Source of the DNA: a virus
Strand: one strand, 5' to 3'
Virus record (IMG/VR): IMGVR_UViG_3300030109_001309
Location: 1-64,000 of that record
DNA length: 64,000 bases
Part shown: in pieces, positions 6,232-16,704 of the stretch
Layout of the letters: every line of letters begins with the position of its first letter
How positions within the stretch are numbered: position 1 is the first letter of the stretch
The notes under the pieces: generated by a model
What the model saw: the letters and a program-made list of their open reading frames with translations, nothing else
What the model was told of the DNA's origin: nothing
Databases searched by the model: none
Program-made: the position numbers and the translations under genes

Positions 6232-8460
6232 ATGCCTAAAACCGACAGCTTAAAGGTATACAATACGTTTGTAGGTGGTCTTGTTACAGAGGCTACTCCT
6301 TTAACGTTTCCTGAAAATGCTACACAGTCAGCATTAAACTGTATCTTTGATAAAAAAGGTGACATTCGTAGGCGATTAGGTATTAACTACGAAAGCAGCT
6401 ACAGCATTACTAATAAAAATGTTGCAGAAAGTGTATGGCAGACACAAGCTGTAGGATGTTTTCAATGGGATGAGGTTGCTGGTGACGGTAACAGGCACTT
6501 TTTAGTAGCTCAAGTAGGGTCAACCTTGTACTATTTTGATATTAATAGCCAACCTGTTTCTGGTAATCTTAAATCTTTTACTACTAACCTATCAAGTTTT
6601 GCTGCACCAGGTATTACTGATGTAGGTACAGAGCTTGTAGACATTTCGTTTGGTAAAGGTTTCTTATTTGTTGCATCTAAAAAAATTAAACCATTTTATG
6701 TAACGTATAATGTTAGCGGTGACTCTATAACTAACACTGAAATTGCTTTGGAGATACGAGACTTTGATGGTGTAGAAGATACTTTAGGTATTGATGAAGA
6801 ACCAACAAGTTTATCTACACTCCATCACTATAACTTACGTAATCAAGGCTGGGTATCACCGGGTGGAAGTGTAGCTGATCCAATTACTACGTATCATTCA
6901 AGTCAATCGAAATACCCTGGTAATAATAAACAGTGGTGGGCTGCAAAAAATACTAGTGATGACTTTGATCCAGCAGAACTAACTAAAATATTCTTTGGTA
7001 ATACTCGTGCGCCACGAGGACACTACATTGTAGACCCGTTTAACAAAGATAGGGATACAGTATCAGGACTATCTGGTATTGCAACAGAAACTTTTACTAC
7101 TCGCCCTCAAACTACAGCGTTTTATGCTGGACGTTCATGGTATGGTGGACCACCAGAGTCTACTATTTCTGGACATATTTACTTTAGCCAAATTATTGAG
7201 GATGAATCAAACATTCCCCGTTGTTATCAAGAAGCTGATCCAACATCAGAGGAAATTAGTGATTTAATTGATACAGATGGTGGTGTTGTTGTTATACCTG
7301 ATGCTGGTAACGTACTAGCTTTACGTGTAACAGGAGAATCTTTGCTAGTATTTGCTGATAATGGGTTGTGGGAGATTAGTGGTACAGGTAGTAGTACGTT
7401 TGTTCCTACTGATTACAGTGTATCTAAAGTAAGCACTGTTGGTATTGTAGGTAAACGTACAATTGTAGACGTTGAAGGCACTCCTATTTGGTGGAGTGAC
7501 AGAGGTATCTACAGTATTGGTCGTAACCAAGTTACTGACCGTATTGAAGCACAATCTCTAACTAAACAAACTATACAAACGTTTTACGACAGTACAATTC
7601 CTTCTGTATCTAAAGTTTATGCTCAAGGATCATATGATTCTGTAACTGGTAGGGTTACATGGGGATGGAACTCAGGGGGCAACGACACTAACTATCGATT
7701 TAAATTTAACAGAGCGTTAGTATTTGACTCTAATATTGGTGGGTTTTATCCTTGGTCATTTGGAGAGCTTGCTAGTAACGCACCGTATGTATTTGGTATT
7801 TTTACCCTACCTAGTATTGGTAACGTTAAAGAAACTGACACTGTTATTCAAGCTTCTGATGGACAAACAGTTGTACGTGCGTCAGATGGTGAAACAGTTG
7901 TTGCTGATGTAGAGGTTTTACGGGGTGGGTCTACAACAACTGGGTTTATTGTAGCAGAACCTGGTACTAACGAAAGTGAGATTACATTTGCACAGTTAAA
8001 CGATGATAGCTTTGTAGATTGGAAAGCTAAAGATGGAACAGGTGTAAACTTTACTAGCTCCTTTGAAACTGGATACCTTCTAGAAGGCAATGTAACGAAC
8101 CGTAGACAGGCACCTCATATCTTTGTGTACACTAAGCGTACCGAAACAGGATACGTAGCCAGTGGCGATTCTCACGTACTACAGAACCCTTCTAGCTGCT
8201 ATATGCAAGCACGATGGGACTTTGCTGATAACAGTAACTCGTCTAAGTTTGGACGTAGACAACAAGTATACCGTATTTTAAAAGATTACGATAAGACTCC
8301 AACTTCACTAGATTTTAATAGTGGCTTCCCTGTTACAATTACACGTAACAAAGTACGTGGAAGTGGTAAAGCTCTGCACCTTTTCTTTGATTCAGAAGAT
8401 GGTAAGGACTTTGACATTTTTGGTTGGGCTGTTCATTACTCAGATAACGCAGGAATGTAA
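6232..8460 (+). CDS. tail nozzle protein (tail tubular protein B, T7 gp12-like)
   Basis: A 742-residue protein. The start (YNTFVGGLVTEATPLTFPEN, then RRRLGINYES) is the hallmark N-terminus of podoviral nozzle proteins, which form the hexameric tube through which DNA leaves. Later conserved blocks shared with unit B (48105-50315) include IRDFDGVEDTLGIDEEPTSL, YNLRNQGW, APRGHYIVDPFNKDR and EADPTSEE. The length is close to T7 gp12 (794). It follows the adaptor gene and precedes the internal virion genes, as in T7. Confidence 0.9.
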   Translation: MPKTDSLKVYNTFVGGLVTEATPLTFPENATQSALNCIFDKKGDIRRRLGINYESSYSITNKNVAESVWQTQAVGCFQWDEVAGDGNRHFLVAQVGSTLYYFDINSQPVSGNLKSFTTNLSSFAAPGITDVGTELVDISFGKGFLFVASKKIKPFYVTYNVSGDSITNTEIALEIRDFDGVEDTLGIDEEPTSLSTLHHYNLRNQGWVSPGGSVADPITTYHSSQSKYPGNNKQWWAAKNTSDDFDPAELTKIFFGNTRAPRGHYIVDPFNKDRDTVSGLSGIATETFTTRPQTTAFYAGRSWYGGPPESTISGHIYFSQIIEDESNIPRCYQEADPTSEEISDLIDTDGGVVVIPDAGNVLALRVTGESLLVFADNGLWEISGTGSSTFVPTDYSVSKVSTVGIVGKRTIVDVEGTPIWWSDRGIYSIGRNQVTDRIEAQSLTKQTIQTFYDSTIPSVSKVYAQGSYDSVTGRVTWGWNSGGNDTNYRFKFNRALVFDSNIGGFYPWSFGELASNAPYVFGIFTLPSIGNVKETDTVIQASDGQTVVRASDGETVVADVEVLRGGSTTTGFIVAEPGTNESEITFAQLNDDSFVDWKAKDGTGVNFTSSFETGYLLEGNVTNRRQAPHIFVYTKRTETGYVASGDSHVLQNPSSCYMQARWDFADNSNSSKFGRRQQVYRILKDYDKTPTSLDFNSGFPVTITRNKVRGSGKALHLFFDSEDGKDFDIFGWAVHYSDNAGM

Positions 8461-8462
8461 AT

Positions 8463-8966
8463 ATGTGGGGTGCAATCTTTGGAGCTATTGGTCTAGCAGT
8501 TAGTGTCGCCGGTACTATTGGTGGACTTCTTAAACAAAACAAAGCTGCTGATCGTATGGAAGACGCTGCCCAAGCTCAACAAAGAGCTATGGAGCTTCAA
8601 CAAAAAAGAAACAAATTAGAAGTGCGTAGATCAAAACTAAAAGTAATTAGAGAGACACGTATTAAACGTGCGTCTGCTGTAGCTAGAGCGCAAGCACAAA
8701 CAGGTGGATTTGGAGGTTCTTTGCAAGGTGGAGTAGGTAGTATAATTTCTCAAGGTAGCGCACAGTTTGGTTTCTTACAACAATCGAGTGCTTTTAATTT
8801 AGCTGCACGTAGAGAAATGCAACAATCTACAATTTTTAATAATCAAGCTGTACAGTTAAGAAATGAAGCAAGCTTGTTCCAAGGTATAGGCTCTATTGGT
8901 GGAAGCATATTTAATGCACGGACTGATCTTTCTAAGATTGGTAAGCAGTTAGGGATACTAACGTAA
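8463..8966 (+). CDS. internal virion protein, T7 gp14-like
   Basis: A 167-residue protein with a hydrophobic N-terminus (MWGAIFGAIGLAVSVAGTIG), a long Ala/Gln/Arg helix (AAQAQQRAMELQQKRNKLEV, and RASAVARAQAQTG), then the GFGGSLQGGVGS motif. This layout matches small ejected proteins of podoviruses (gp14 type) that form the outer-membrane end of the trans-envelope channel. The homologue at 50699-51265 keeps the helix and GFGG motif. It overlaps the next gene by 1 nt. Confidence 0.75.
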   Translation: MWGAIFGAIGLAVSVAGTIGGLLKQNKAADRMEDAAQAQQRAMELQQKRNKLEVRRSKLKVIRETRIKRASAVARAQAQTGGFGGSLQGGVGSIISQGSAQFGFLQQSSAFNLAARREMQQSTIFNNQAVQLRNEASLFQGIGSIGGSIFNARTDLSKIGKQLGILT

Positions 8967-11900
8967 TGATAGAAATTGAAGCTATTGGTGAAGGTCCAAC
9001 GATTACGTCAGTTGAGAATACTTTATCAGAACCTAATGAAAGGGATACACGGTTAGCTACATTAGCTGCTATTGCTGATGAAAGAATTAATGGAACAACT
9101 GCTCAACCATTTGCAGATTGGTTAAGAATTACACACCAACCTAATGGTGAACTTGAAGCTCGTAAAATGTTAGGACTAAGTAAAATTAACCAAGACATAG
9201 ATAACTTTCTTTTAAGTGAAGCTGATGAACCTGTAGCTACTCCACAAGAAATGTTTGATATTTTACAAGCTAAACAACAAGTAAATGTTCAAGAAGCTTA
9301 TAGAAATATTTTAGAAACTGAGACGGCTGCAACTTTAACAGATCAATCTATGTCTGATCCTGTTCGTGGTGCTGTAATTGAAGCAGAAGAATTAAGTGTT
9401 GAAGAATCCCAACAACTTTTAAGTATGGATCGTTCTGAAAATTTAACAGCAGCTTTGTTAAAGTTAAACAATCTTCAAATGAAGTATGCTAAAGAATTAT
9501 TTGGTATAGGTCTTGATGTTAATTTAGCTAAACACTTAGCTATCCTTGTGCCTATGATGGATACATACGCTCAGTTTGCTAATGGTGAACGTAACATGGA
9601 AACATTAGGGGATGCATTGCGTAGAGAATCCTCAGAAATTTTTGATGGTCCTGATCCATTAGGTGCAGTAACACGTTTAGAAGAAAAATTAAATAACTCT
9701 GATTTACCTACTTTATTTAAATTAGATTTAGTAAGCACTAAATCAATAGGAGAAGTTGAAGCTAGTATACGGTCTATTTTTGAAGTAGTTGATGCAACTG
9801 GCGCGTTAGCTATTTTAGGTAAAAGTTTATCTGCACTAACTAAAGTAGGACGTTTATCACGTCTTGCTAAAGTAGCAGACAATCCTCAAGCATCAGTTAA
9901 TACTGCAAAAGAATTAGCAGAACGAGCTAAACCAGGTAGTCCAAGTCCTCTTTCTGATGACGAGTTTGAAGAACTTATTGAAGGTGCTATTACTTCTAAT
10001 GGAAAAGATTTTACTGATAATACGTCTGGTAGAGTTGCGGTTGTTCTTCAAGAACAAGCTGATGAACTAGACGCTATTAACATAATTCGTGGACAAAACT
10101 TTTTAAGTGAAGAAGAAAAACTACAAGCTATCGAAAAACTTAAAGTAGATATTAAACAAAGTTACCCTAATGTTACCGCTATTGATGTAGAGGATACAGA
10201 TGATTTTGCAACTGTAGCTTTTAAACTAGGTACAGGAGAAGACAACTTATCTTCTTATGTAAGTATGGAAGCTGCCGTTAAAGCTGCTGAACGGTTAGGT
10301 ATACAACCTGGATTTTATAAAGTAGAAAAAGCAGAAGGAGTTTACCATTTAAAAGTAGTCAGAGATATTAATGATATTGGGCAAGATGGTAAATCATTTT
10401 TAAAAGGTTTTGATTCTCCTAATGGATTAGTAACTCCATTATTTTTAAACAAATACCTAACAGGAAATAAAATTAATTTAAACTTTGCAGAAAGATTAGC
10501 AGATGGTGGTATTGTTGGTGTTAATGCTGCTGCATTATTAAATGAAATATTTAAAAACAGTAGTAAATTAATTACAAAACTTAGTAAAAACGAACGAACC
10601 TCTTTCGATGCTGTTATGAGACATACGCAAAACAATAATGGTGGTAGATGGTTAAGTGCTAAACAATTTGATGATTTTTTTAGTAGCCAGTTAGGTAGAA
10701 AAGCTACAGAAGATGAACAAATTGCGTATGGTGCAGCTATTCAATTGCATCGTGCAGATGAAGCTATTATTAACTCAGCTATTCGCAATGACTTTATTCA
10801 AAAAGGTTTTCAAGAAATTGGTATAGCTGGTGTAAGGGATAATAAAACTATTGGTAAAGTTATTCCTGCATTTGATCGTAAAAATTTAAAAAACATTAGC
10901 ATCTTTGATGGTACTACAGGTAAACATTACCCTGTAGGTACAACCTCAAAAGGTTTAGTAGAGAAACTACTTAAAGAAGATAATTTAGTTCTTGTAAAGT
11001 ATTTAGATGAAGTTCCTGTAGTACAAGGAAAAGGAAGTTTAACTGAAGCAGGAGTTAAAATAGGTATTACAATTGAAGATGAGTTTGCTTCGTTAGGTCA
11101 AGAGGCTATTAAAGCTCAATATGTAATTGCTAAAAAAACAAGTGTAGGTCAAACAGCATTACGACACAGACTTCTTAAGCATTTTGATGGGCCTCACAGA
11201 GAATATAAAGACCCATATTTTATTAAACAGTCTAAAACTTTAGACGGTACATTTTTAACTACTCGTACACATTTTAATGTTGGTTCTGAAAGCCAAGCAT
11301 TAAAGTATGCTAACGAATATAACATTGCATTGGATTCTTTTCTAAGAGCAGAACGAGCTACTATAGGTAATGCTGCTAATAGTGGAGAACTTCAAGCTCA
11401 AGCAACTAAAGTAATACAAGAAAATACCCATTTTAGTTCTTGGGATGAAATGAAACAAGCCGTAGACTCTGGAAAAATAGAGCGTACACCTTTTGAAGCT
11501 TGGGGTGATGGAGCAGCTAAACCATACAATGCTACAACTATAGGTAAAACATCTAAAGACTACTCACCTGATGTTATGGATATTGATTCTGATTTTATGG
11601 GGTTATCAGAGACTACAAAAAAGTACATTAACTCTGGACAATTATATTATTCTGCACGAGGACAACATTTAAAATCTCCAGATGGTAAGTTAGCACCAGT
11701 TTTAGACGCACGAGAAATTTTAGAAAACTCAATTAAACATATTATTCATACCAGAGCATTTGGTGAGTACAAAGCTAGGCATGTAAAACAATGGGTGCAA
11801 ACATACAAAGAGTATTTAGATACAGCTAGTGAAATACGCCCTGATTGGTATCACTTTACACATGGTAAATTTCGTACAGATAGAGATGTTCCAACAACTA

Positions 11901-13639
11901 TTTCAACATCAGGAGAACGAGTACGAATTGGTTTAAATAGAACACTTCATGCTCAATCTTATGAGACTAAACGTTTAAATAATTGGAAATTAGAGTTAGC
12001 TAGTTACGCTACGGGAGATTCTACAGGAGTTTATGATAAGCTAAAACGTTCTGGCACAGAAGGACTATTAAAACTATTAGAAAGTGATCCTGTTACTGGA
12101 TTAAGAGCATTAGTTTTTAAAACATTTTTAGGCATGATGGATGCTTCACAAGTTGTAGTTCAAACTGCTATGGCTCCTGCGGTTATGGGAGCTTTTCCAA
12201 GAATAGGTCCACAAGCATTGTCAATGCTTATTCCTTTACGGTTATCAACAATGGTTCCTGCCGGTGGTAAAGCTTTTGAGTACATTGCATCAGGAGTATC
12301 AACGTTAGGTTTAGTAGTAGGCAGAAAACCTATGAAGCCTAAAGATATTAAAGCAATGATGGAAGACATGCGTAAAAGTGGTGTTGATATTGTCGGTGGT
12401 TCTCAAGCGCAGTTGGATAATCCTTTTGATGGTAATTCTTTAACACCTTCTAAGATGCTTCAATACGGTAACAAAGCTTTAGATGTAGGTCTTATTCCTT
12501 TTAAAGAAGGTGAGCGTTTAAACCAAATGCTTGGGTTTAGTATTGCTTGGTTAAAACATTTTTCTAATACTGGTAAACGTCCTTCTGTTGATGAGTTAGG
12601 ACGAGTATTAAATCAAGCTGAAACTATTGCTGGTAATATGAAAAGTTCTTCTAGAGCAGCTTGGCAAAGCGGTATTTCTAGTGTCCCTACTCAATTTCTG
12701 GCACATCCTATAAGAGTTATAGAAAACATTTTGTTTCAACAAGCGGGTGGTTTAAATAAAACACAAAGAGCAGGGTTTGTTACAGGAATTTTAGCAACAT
12801 ACGGTATGTCTGGTTTAGGTTTTGATGAAACTGGTGATAAAGCTGCTGAACTATATGCTGAAGCAACAGATCAAGAGCTAACACCTGAAATAATAAACGC
12901 TATAAAGAATGGTTGGGTAGGTCATGTCTTTGACAATTACGATATTTCAAGAGTACAGCCATTAAAAGATAATCCTATTAGTAAAGTATTTGAAAATATT
13001 GTTACAGATAAAAATTTTAAAATGTCAGACTTTGGACCTTCAATGAGTTTAGCTGGAGATGTAGGAACAGCTATTGGAGGAAGTCTTTTATTTCGAGGAA
13101 TGTTAGAAGGTGTTATACAAATTGAAGATACTCCTGATTTAACAGCTACCTTTATGAAAGATATTTTTTCTAAGTTACCGGGACCATCACGATTGACGAA
13201 AGCTTGGAGTATGTACGCTTATGGTGAACTTAGAAACAAACGAGGTGATATTGTTGATGCACAAGACTATACTAACTTTGATGTAGCTATGCAAGCTTTG
13301 GGATTTCCACCTAAAGATAGTCGAGAAGCATCTAACATGGCTAGAAGTATAACTGAAATACGTCAAGCTATGAAACCTCATGTTAAAAGAGTAGTTCAGT
13401 TAAGTAAGAAATTTTTTGAGGCTGAAACTAAAGAAGAAGCAGCAAAAATTGCTAGGGAATACCAAGGATGGATTGAACTTTATAATGCACAGGACGCTCC
13501 TGTACGAATAGCTTTTAAAGATTCAGTTTACAATGGAATAAAAAATTTAAATAGGAATTTAACTCAAGAAAATTTAAGTCGATTGTACAAATTTTTTGGT
13601 AGAGATTATGTTAACAAACGTTTACCTAGGAGAGACTAA
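8966..13639 (+). CDS. large internal virion protein (ejected channel protein)
   Basis: A 1557-residue protein, among the largest in the window and homologous to 51265-55872 (1535 residues). It is predominantly helical, with a hydrophobic stretch near residues ~1065-1115 (VFKTFLGMMDASQVVVQTAM, then PAVMGAF). The FKxxLGxxDxSQ core recurs in unit B (FDLKLGSFDISQLVIQTQ). The size, position after gp14-like and before a lysozyme-bearing giant protein match the T7 gp15/gp16 pair that extends the tail across the envelope. There is no catalytic motif that I can see. Confidence 0.8.
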   Translation: MIEIEAIGEGPTITSVENTLSEPNERDTRLATLAAIADERINGTTAQPFADWLRITHQPNGELEARKMLGLSKINQDIDNFLLSEADEPVATPQEMFDILQAKQQVNVQEAYRNILETETAATLTDQSMSDPVRGAVIEAEELSVEESQQLLSMDRSENLTAALLKLNNLQMKYAKELFGIGLDVNLAKHLAILVPMMDTYAQFANGERNMETLGDALRRESSEIFDGPDPLGAVTRLEEKLNNSDLPTLFKLDLVSTKSIGEVEASIRSIFEVVDATGALAILGKSLSALTKVGRLSRLAKVADNPQASVNTAKELAERAKPGSPSPLSDDEFEELIEGAITSNGKDFTDNTSGRVAVVLQEQADELDAINIIRGQNFLSEEEKLQAIEKLKVDIKQSYPNVTAIDVEDTDDFATVAFKLGTGEDNLSSYVSMEAAVKAAERLGIQPGFYKVEKAEGVYHLKVVRDINDIGQDGKSFLKGFDSPNGLVTPLFLNKYLTGNKINLNFAERLADGGIVGVNAAALLNEIFKNSSKLITKLSKNERTSFDAVMRHTQNNNGGRWLSAKQFDDFFSSQLGRKATEDEQIAYGAAIQLHRADEAIINSAIRNDFIQKGFQEIGIAGVRDNKTIGKVIPAFDRKNLKNISIFDGTTGKHYPVGTTSKGLVEKLLKEDNLVLVKYLDEVPVVQGKGSLTEAGVKIGITIEDEFASLGQEAIKAQYVIAKKTSVGQTALRHRLLKHFDGPHREYKDPYFIKQSKTLDGTFLTTRTHFNVGSESQALKYANEYNIALDSFLRAERATIGNAANSGELQAQATKVIQENTHFSSWDEMKQAVDSGKIERTPFEAWGDGAAKPYNATTIGKTSKDYSPDVMDIDSDFMGLSETTKKYINSGQLYYSARGQHLKSPDGKLAPVLDAREILENSIKHIIHTRAFGEYKARHVKQWVQTYKEYLDTASEIRPDWYHFTHGKFRTDRDVPTTISTSGERVRIGLNRTLHAQSYETKRLNNWKLELASYATGDSTGVYDKLKRSGTEGLLKLLESDPVTGLRALVFKTFLGMMDASQVVVQTAMAPAVMGAFPRIGPQALSMLIPLRLSTMVPAGGKAFEYIASGVSTLGLVVGRKPMKPKDIKAMMEDMRKSGVDIVGGSQAQLDNPFDGNSLTPSKMLQYGNKALDVGLIPFKEGERLNQMLGFSIAWLKHFSNTGKRPSVDELGRVLNQAETIAGNMKSSSRAAWQSGISSVPTQFLAHPIRVIENILFQQAGGLNKTQRAGFVTGILATYGMSGLGFDETGDKAAELYAEATDQELTPEIINAIKNGWVGHVFDNYDISRVQPLKDNPISKVFENIVTDKNFKMSDFGPSMSLAGDVGTAIGGSLLFRGMLEGVIQIEDTPDLTATFMKDIFSKLPGPSRLTKAWSMYAYGELRNKRGDIVDAQDYTNFDVAMQALGFPPKDSREASNMARSITEIRQAMKPHVKRVVQLSKKFFEAETKEEAAKIAREYQGWIELYNAQDAPVRIAFKDSVYNGIKNLNRNLTQENLSRLYKFFGRDYVNKRLPRRD

Positions 13640-16338
13640 TGGCTAAAGGATTTACTGATTATATATCGGATGCAGTAGCAAAAGACCAAGTGTTAGAATC
13701 AGGTCGGGCTACTGAAGCTGATAGAACGTTTCAAGGTAGGGCTATTGCTAACCTAGGTAAAACAATTATTGAAGGCGGGTCTGAACTGACAACAGAAGTC
13801 TATGAAAACAATTTGTTTCAGGAACTTAGTAACGCTAAAACTAGTGCTTTTAAAGAACTTCAAGCATACCATAAAAAAGGAACAACAGCAGTTAAACAAG
13901 GAAGAACTTCTGTATCTTTATTTAATGCATCGTTGCTTAATAAAGTTAATGAGATTGAAGCAAGATACCCAGGATTTAGTGAAGAAACAGAAAAAGCTAA
14001 ACGACTAATGGGGATTAAACCTGTTGAAGATTTAGTTAAAGAACAGCAGCGTATTCAAGTACGCAATGAAACTTTATTATTTCAGTCAGCAAAAGAAAAT
14101 GGTAATCTTGTTTTTGCATCAGATGGTAGTATTGATGTACCAGAAACTTTAAATTTACAAATAAAATATGATAATAACGCTAGAGAAATGGCAGAGTTAC
14201 AAATAAAAGCTAAACGAGATGGAATACTTGAGCCAGAAAAACACAGTAAAGGGTTTTTAGAAGGCTTTGATACTTTAATTACTCATTCAAATTTACAGTT
14301 TGGTAAGGCAACTGCACAAATTCAAAGTATGGTTAACGAATTAATACAAAGTGGTTCTGGACAAAATGCTGAACGTGTTTTAGTTGGTATAACTACTTAC
14401 CTTGATCAATGGCAATTATCTCGTATCAATAGCGTAATGTCAAATGGCTATCCTCAAGGAACTAAAGATTATGAATTTTTAGTTAAAGATATTCAAACGC
14501 AAACTGGTTTACTAAGACAAATTATTACTGGAAGTAAAGATTCTAAAGGTATTGTTGATCGTATAAAAAGTTTAGACGCATATCGTAAAGCTAAAAGTCA
14601 AGAACAATTTAGAAATATGTTACCAGCATTAGCAAGAATGATGGATGTATTTGATCCTCAAGCTGCTACAAGTATACTTTTAAAAGCTACACAAATTGAT
14701 GACCTAACTAAAATTGATCCAAGCGTACCAGATACTCTACGCTCATTTATAAATGGAGCAAACAACACAACAACATTAACTAATCCTCAGTTACCTACTA
14801 ATAATAGTGAAGCAGTAAAAAATTCAGCAAAATTTGCATTAGGTGTTATAAGTGATACATTAAAATCAAATCGACCTGGTGAGCTTTCATCGAATACTTT
14901 GTACAAAACGTTTGTATCTCCAATGAGGGCGCATCTCAATGGTTTACTTAAACCACAAGAGTATGATGCATTTCGTGAACAATTTGCTAATCCATTAATG
15001 CAAGCACAAATTGAATCTAATCCAAATCCTAAACATAGACGAGAAATGGGTATGTTTGGGTATCAAATGTTTAATGGTGCAGTAGAAAAACATCTACAAC
15101 AAATACAACAAATGGGAAGTTTTGCTGGTCTTGAAATAAACGACCAAGGTAAATTAGTTATTGTAGAAGACCAAGGAATGAAAGAAGCTATTGAACGTAG
15201 AATAGGATCGTTTGGTATTGTTGATGAAGCTAATGCAACATTAGATAAATATGTAAACGTTATGGCGTACTATTCTATGTACAATGATGACGTTGTTTCA
15301 GAAGATAGACGTTTTGATCCTGAAAGACAATTAGCTGTTAGAAGTTTACTCCAAGAAATGTTTGCATTAAAATATCCTAAACGTGATACCCAAGTACCAG
15401 AAAAATTTAACCCTTTAAGTAAGTTAGTTCCTCCAAATTTTCAATGGAAGGATGCAGTTACAAGTGTATTAGGCTATATCGATAATGTTGCTGGAAGAAT
15501 AGCTGACGTTCAAAAAAGAAAAGACCCGTTTGTCGAAATACCGGAAGCTGCTCGTGCGTTTATTAAAAACTTTTATAGCCCCTCACCTGAAGATTCCGAA
15601 CCTTTTGGACAACAAACAGAAATGGTTAATACACCTGAACCATCTCCTAAAGATGGAGCAGCGTTATTGCCAGATGAGTTAAAGGAACCAGCCGGTCCAA
15701 TAGGTTTTGAAATTCCTTCAGAGGGTGATGCTGGTGGAGCAGGGCCAGGAAGACCTCGTTCTTTAAGACCAGAAGATCAAGGTAGATCGTATGATTATAC
15801 AGCAGAAAGTGAAACTGTTATTGATGCAGCGGGTAACAGATTAGATGTTTCTAATACAAACACTTTAAAAGAAGGAGTCAAAGTTATTTCGCAAGTTGTA
15901 GAAGCTGTTGAAACAGGTGGACAAGCTGACCCTAAAACAGCAACAAATCCTACGTCTAGTGCTACAGGATATTACCAAATTATTTCAGGAACTAGACAAT
16001 CTGCTGCTAAAAGATTAATTGATAGGATAGACTCAGGTAAGGTTCCTGATTGGATTAATCAAGCCGCACAAAATATGACTAAAAAAGAACACCAAGAGTT
16101 TATGGGAAGTCTTTCAAAAAACCAACAAGAAACTTTATTCTTAACAAATCTTTTTGAAAGTCCAGGAAGTGATGTTATTTTAAAACGTATTGTAGACAGT
16201 GACTTCCAAGATGAAGATGCAATAGCAGATTTGTATATGAAAATACACCATACAGAGCCTTCTGCTAAACTAAAAAGAAGGTTTATAAAGTCTCTTAACG
16301 AAGTTAAAGGCTTATTGATGGAAGAGGAAATGAAGTAG
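13639..16338 (+). CDS. internal virion protein with C-terminal lytic transglycosylase-like domain
   Basis: An 899-residue protein. Residues ~1-600 are helical, and ~625-720 form a Pro/Glu/Gly-rich linker (TPEPSPKDGAALLPDELKEP). The C-terminal domain (~745-899) looks like an SLT/lysozyme fold: a Glu in VVEAVETGGQ (E758 by my count), then NPTSSATGYYQIISGTR, equivalent to the ES...GxxQ motifs of soluble lytic transglycosylases. It probably opens peptidoglycan during DNA ejection, as T7 gp16 does, although T7 carries the domain at the N-terminus. The homologue is 55883-58822. Confidence 0.8.
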   Translation: MAKGFTDYISDAVAKDQVLESGRATEADRTFQGRAIANLGKTIIEGGSELTTEVYENNLFQELSNAKTSAFKELQAYHKKGTTAVKQGRTSVSLFNASLLNKVNEIEARYPGFSEETEKAKRLMGIKPVEDLVKEQQRIQVRNETLLFQSAKENGNLVFASDGSIDVPETLNLQIKYDNNAREMAELQIKAKRDGILEPEKHSKGFLEGFDTLITHSNLQFGKATAQIQSMVNELIQSGSGQNAERVLVGITTYLDQWQLSRINSVMSNGYPQGTKDYEFLVKDIQTQTGLLRQIITGSKDSKGIVDRIKSLDAYRKAKSQEQFRNMLPALARMMDVFDPQAATSILLKATQIDDLTKIDPSVPDTLRSFINGANNTTTLTNPQLPTNNSEAVKNSAKFALGVISDTLKSNRPGELSSNTLYKTFVSPMRAHLNGLLKPQEYDAFREQFANPLMQAQIESNPNPKHRREMGMFGYQMFNGAVEKHLQQIQQMGSFAGLEINDQGKLVIVEDQGMKEAIERRIGSFGIVDEANATLDKYVNVMAYYSMYNDDVVSEDRRFDPERQLAVRSLLQEMFALKYPKRDTQVPEKFNPLSKLVPPNFQWKDAVTSVLGYIDNVAGRIADVQKRKDPFVEIPEAARAFIKNFYSPSPEDSEPFGQQTEMVNTPEPSPKDGAALLPDELKEPAGPIGFEIPSEGDAGGAGPGRPRSLRPEDQGRSYDYTAESETVIDAAGNRLDVSNTNTLKEGVKVISQVVEAVETGGQADPKTATNPTSSATGYYQIISGTRQSAAKRLIDRIDSGKVPDWINQAAQNMTKKEHQEFMGSLSKNQQETLFLTNLFESPGSDVILKRIVDSDFQDEDAIADLYMKIHHTEPSAKLKRRFIKSLNEVKGLLMEEEMK

Positions 16339-16704
16339 ATGCCTAGTTTTGGAAAAAGAAGCCAAGAAAAACTACAGGATTGTGATCCAAGTATCCAGTT
16401 AGTTCTTCAAGAAGCTATTAAACACTATGATTTTTCTGTATTGGAAGGGTATAGGACTAAAGAAAAACAACAAGAATATTTTGAGTCAGGAGCAAGCGAA
16501 GTACAATACCCTAACTCAAAACATAATTCATGTCCAGCAATGGCAGTAGATGTAGTCCCTTATCCTATTGATTGGGATAATCTTCAACGGTTTAAAGAGT
16601 TGTCAGAAGTTATTAAAACAGCTTGTGAAACTGTAGGTGTAGATAATTTACATTGGGGATTTGATCTATGGCAATGGGATATGCCACATTGGGAGCTTAG
16701 ATAA
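16339..16704 (+). CDS. M15-family peptidase endolysin
   Basis: A 121-residue protein that follows the internal virion gene immediately. The zinc ligands of the M15 (VanY / L-alanyl-D-glutamate peptidase) family are visible: SKHNSCPAMAVDVVPY gives His62 and Asp71, and the C-terminal DMPHWEL gives His117. The length is typical of compact phage M15C endolysins. It is predicted to cut peptide cross-links of peptidoglycan at lysis; there is no signal peptide, so export would depend on the downstream holin, which it overlaps by 1 nt. Unit B lacks this gene: there the holin follows the virion gene directly. Confidence 0.85.
   Translation: MPSFGKRSQEKLQDCDPSIQLVLQEAIKHYDFSVLEGYRTKEKQQEYFESGASEVQYPNSKHNSCPAMAVDVVPYPIDWDNLQRFKELSEVIKTACETVGVDNLHWGFDLWQWDMPHWELR

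Noticed and set aside
9571-13381. Several minus-strand frames inside the large internal virion gene
   Set aside because: These are antisense shadows of one continuous 1557-codon gene and are not conserved in unit B.
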